From the NCBI GenBank assembly GCA_013398055.1, contig VZRS01008257.1, forward strand, positions 1-64,000: 64,000 bases of DNA. The letters run 5' to 3'. Position 1 is the stretch's first letter, and each line of letters opens with the position of its first letter. The stretch comes from Ifrita kowaldi. Taxonomy: Eukaryota; Chordata; Aves; Passeriformes; Cinclosomatidae. This document shows, in pieces, positions 62,001-64,000 of the stretch. The translations under genes and the position numbers were made by a program. A model generated the notes under the pieces. The model did not search any database, was not told the DNA's origin, and was given only the letters and a program-made list of their open reading frames with translations.

Positions 62001-63936
62001 TTCCCAACCAAGAAAATAAGCACACCTCAGTGAGTGGCTTCCACAGAAGGGGCCCATGCATTACTGTCACAGCTCTTATGCTTACGTTTGAGATAGTCAG
62101 ACTGTGCATGCCTAAAGTTGGTGGAGAGGTCCTGAAGGGACTGTGCTAAGGAAGACACTACATTCCTGAGAACACGTGCTTCTTGTTCTGTACAAGTGCG
62201 TGACCTGCTCTGCAACACCTGGACTGCTCTCTGACATCTGTGGAATAACTGAGAAAACAATTCCATTAGTGGACAAACATACAGCAGCACACGCCTTAAA
62301 CAGCACGTTGCAAAAGTGCCACATTGAAGACTAATATTTTGATTTCTACGTTTTTTAAAGTGATTTTTAAATTTGCCCTGTGCAATGTTTAAAAAGATAC
62401 GGAAACAGAACATAAATGAACAAATAACTTCAAGCTAACAAGGCAGCAGAGTAACACAACTACCTCTGACCAAAGACTTTGCTTCAGTATAATTAGCTGG
62501 ACTGCAAGCCTTAGAATAGATATCTGCATTTCTCTGAGGTATCTGTAAATCTGATTTATCTCCCATTCCTATCCCAAGTAGGAAAGCAAACAGGTAAGGG
62601 AAAGACCAGGGAGGTTTAAATGACTCGTTGGGAAGGTCAGGGCAGAGCCCAGGACTTCTGGCTCACTCCAATACTGATCATAAAATAAATCCTTTGCTCA
62701 GAGCAAACCACTGCCTCATCCTAATGCATTAAAGATGTGCCAAACTGGAGGTTTAGGATGCAAAGCACTCTGTACCTGTGTGATCTCTTGGGTTGTTATT
62801 TCTATTGCCCGTTCCTCTTCACTGCTGTCATCCAGTGTGGGTCTGTTTAGATGTTTATCATGAAGACTGGCTAATTCTTTCATCTTCTGTTTAACCCTGG
62901 CAATATCATACTGAATCTAAAAAAAAAAAGCCCAACAGGAAGAAAGGGAAGTAATCCACGCTTCAAGGGAAAAAGTTCTGACAAATGTTAGACAAAAATC
63001 ATTGAGAGAAATCTGTAACATAAAAGGCAAACCAAATACCATTAAAAGCCACGTAAAAAGCTGACTAAGAAACTGAATACTCTTAATAGACTTTGAGTTG
63101 GCTACTAAACCTACTTGTTAATCTTAGGCAAGACTGCTGTTTTCAAATATGCTTCATTAAGATGGAATAATATTTTTATAATTATACAGTACCAAAGCAA
63201 GAAGATTTAGCCAATTTCCAAAAATATAAATGAAAATTCAGGTCACACCTTCAACTCTGTCAAACATTGAATAGCCTCAACTCAACAGCAGAAGTTAAAT
63301 ACTGTGCTTTCAAGTAATTAAAAATAAATCTGTAAGGATGATTATTACAGCAGTAAAAAGGAGCCTAAGCATCTTTCTGCACAATGGGCTCTGTCCACAC
63401 AAACTGATGAGCCAACATGTTGAGTGTACATTTAAAAAGGATTTTCTGAAAGTCAAGAATAGCTTTGCACTCCAAATACTGGAAAGTTTTTAACTGGATG
63501 CTTCCAGAATCATTCCCTTGCATTTGTCCAAATATTTCCAGAACTTGCAAGGCATCCAGACTGCACAGGCAGGAAAATTCTCCTGCTAGAAAACACTAAC
63601 ATTTCCTGTTTCCAAACACTGAACTGCTCATCTCCACCACTTTAGGGTTTATTCAACTGGACTCCTCCTCACCAGGTTCAAACAAAAATTCGAACTAACG
63701 TTCTTATTTGAATCTTTCTTGCAATACTATTTCTGTCACACAAGTGACAGAATGTGAGTGACAACACTAATAAATCCCTCCATGGGAAGTCCAGCTGTGT
63801 GCTGGATGTGCCAGAGCACAGCACTCACCTCGTCTGCGCCGTCGACCCATTTGGGAGGTAAGCGCTTTGTCACTCCGATGGCTGCCTCGGGATCCAAGCT
63901 GATCCCTGACACCAGGGCCATGCGATCATCAGCCAG
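58952..63936 (-). CDS. STX16: Syntaxin-16 (Qa-SNARE), last seven coding exons; 5' part outside window
   Basis: Coding exons on the minus strand, in transcript order: 63936-63829, 62916-62776, 62248-62086, 61156-61065, 60907-60764, 60244-60164 and 59056-58952 (stop). All have AG/GT borders and phases join without a break, giving 277 codons; the human protein is about 325 residues, so roughly the first 50 residues lie beyond the right edge. Seen: an N-terminal helical region (start LADDRMALVSG), a SNARE motif in exons 5-6 (from GFTDDQLALVEQ to LKQLHK) with the expected zero-layer glutamine in MIVEQG, a basic juxtamembrane stretch (KKNRK), then one hydrophobic C-terminal anchor ending VKSH. Family knowledge: syntaxin-16 acts at the trans-Golgi network with STX6, VTI1A and VAMP3/4 in retrograde endosome-to-Golgi fusion and binds VPS45. 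No frameshift or premature stop is seen. Identification is very secure. Confidence 0.97.
60164..60244 (-). CDS. STX16: STX16 coding exon, second half of SNARE motif
   Basis: 27 codons, GTVLDRIDYNIEQSC onward to LKQLHK. It carries the heptad pattern that follows the zero layer. Acceptor CACTTAG, donor AAG/GTAAGC. Confidence 0.96.
60567..60580. repeat. T14 homopolymer in STX16 intron
   Basis: Fourteen consecutive T, in the intron between the two SNARE-motif exons. Confidence 0.9.
60764..60907 (-). CDS. STX16: STX16 coding exon, first half of SNARE motif
   Basis: 48 codons from GFTDDQLALVEQNTL to FRDLGAMIVEQ. The final Gln, followed by Gly from the next exon, is the zero-layer position that defines Q-SNAREs. 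Donor CAG/GTACAT. Phase 0/0. Confidence 0.96.
61065..61156 (-). CDS. STX16: STX16 coding exon, linker before SNARE motif
   Basis: The first two bases complete the split Arg codon. It then reads MKNREERSKHFFDTSVPLMD with an acidic DDGEDDTLYDR end. Donor AGA/GTAAGT. 92 bases; frame is preserved into the SNARE exon. Confidence 0.95.
62086..62248 (-). CDS. STX16: STX16 coding exon (54 codons plus 1 base)
   Basis: Begins LFHRCQRAVQVLQSRSRTCT and ends in the split codon C/GT (Arg) after SDYLK. Acceptor TTTTCTCAG, donor GTAAGC. It is a continuation of the N-terminal helical domain. Confidence 0.95.
62776..62916 (-). CDS. STX16: STX16 coding exon (47 codons)
   Basis: Begins IQYDIARVKQKMKELASLHD and ends ITTQEITQ. 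It is a helical segment of the N-terminal Habc-like domain with an acidic DDSSEEE stretch. Acceptor TTTTTTTAG, donor CAG/GTACAG. Phase 0/0. Confidence 0.95.
63829..63936 (-). CDS. STX16: STX16 coding exon, first in window (36 codons)
   Basis: The acceptor is a pyrimidine-rich tract ending CTGCAG and the donor is GAG/GTGAGT. It reads LADDRMALVSGISLDPEAAI and ends VDGADE. Phase 0 on both sides. The next upstream exon is not in the window. Confidence 0.95.
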
Positions 63937-64000
63937 CTGCAGGGGGAAAAAACCCAGCAAATCAGCTTCATTCTAATTAGATCCAAATCCTTGAGCATCA

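Overview
This is a vertebrate nuclear genomic window, most likely from a bird. The evidence is GT-AG introns of a few hundred bases to about 2.5 kb, two decayed CR1-type LINE fragments with avian-style 3' ends, and the linked genes STX16 and NPEPL1, both read on the minus strand. The species cannot be named from the sequence.

Right third (42-64 kb): the two genes are tandem and co-directional. Transcription runs from high to low coordinates. STX16 (syntaxin-16, a Qa-SNARE of endosome-to-trans-Golgi traffic) enters from the right edge. Its last seven coding exons (63936-58952, 277 codons) are present and the N-terminal exons lie outside the window. NPEPL1 (probable aminopeptidase-like 1, M17 leucyl aminopeptidase family) follows with eleven consecutive coding exons (54121-42684, 473 codons). 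All exon joins keep frame and all the M17 active-site motifs are present. The first coding exon, about 50 codons by comparison with the mammalian protein, was not found, although a CpG-rich patch (54640-54860) sits where a promoter would be expected. A minus-strand CR1 fragment and an A-rich tract separate the STX16 3' end from that patch. The order STX16 then NPEPL1, same strand, matches the human 20q13 arrangement upstream of GNAS.

Left two thirds (1-41.9 kb): no protein-coding gene could be supported. It holds a CpG-rich block interrupted by a 135-base run of Ns (about 20690-21500), a second CpG-rich block (about 25560-26110), a plus-strand CR1 3' end (about 37505-37976) and, at 21870-22170 on the minus strand, a decayed non-LTR retrotransposon fragment carrying a recognisable CCHC zinc-knuckle motif. 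There are also small tandem repeats: a 30-bp perfect duplication, an 11-bp repeat of four copies, telomere-like TTAGGG variants and a cluster of TCTAGA sites. By synteny this would be the spacer towards GNAS, but no G-alpha exon was recognised. Many open frames of 60-190 codons occur here; without homology or splice support they look like chance.

No new biological system is evident. The observations most worth checking are the orphan CpG-rich blocks, the retrotransposon fragment, the missing NPEPL1 exon 1, and a gene-like patch between the two genes that contains a 34-nt intron-like segment.
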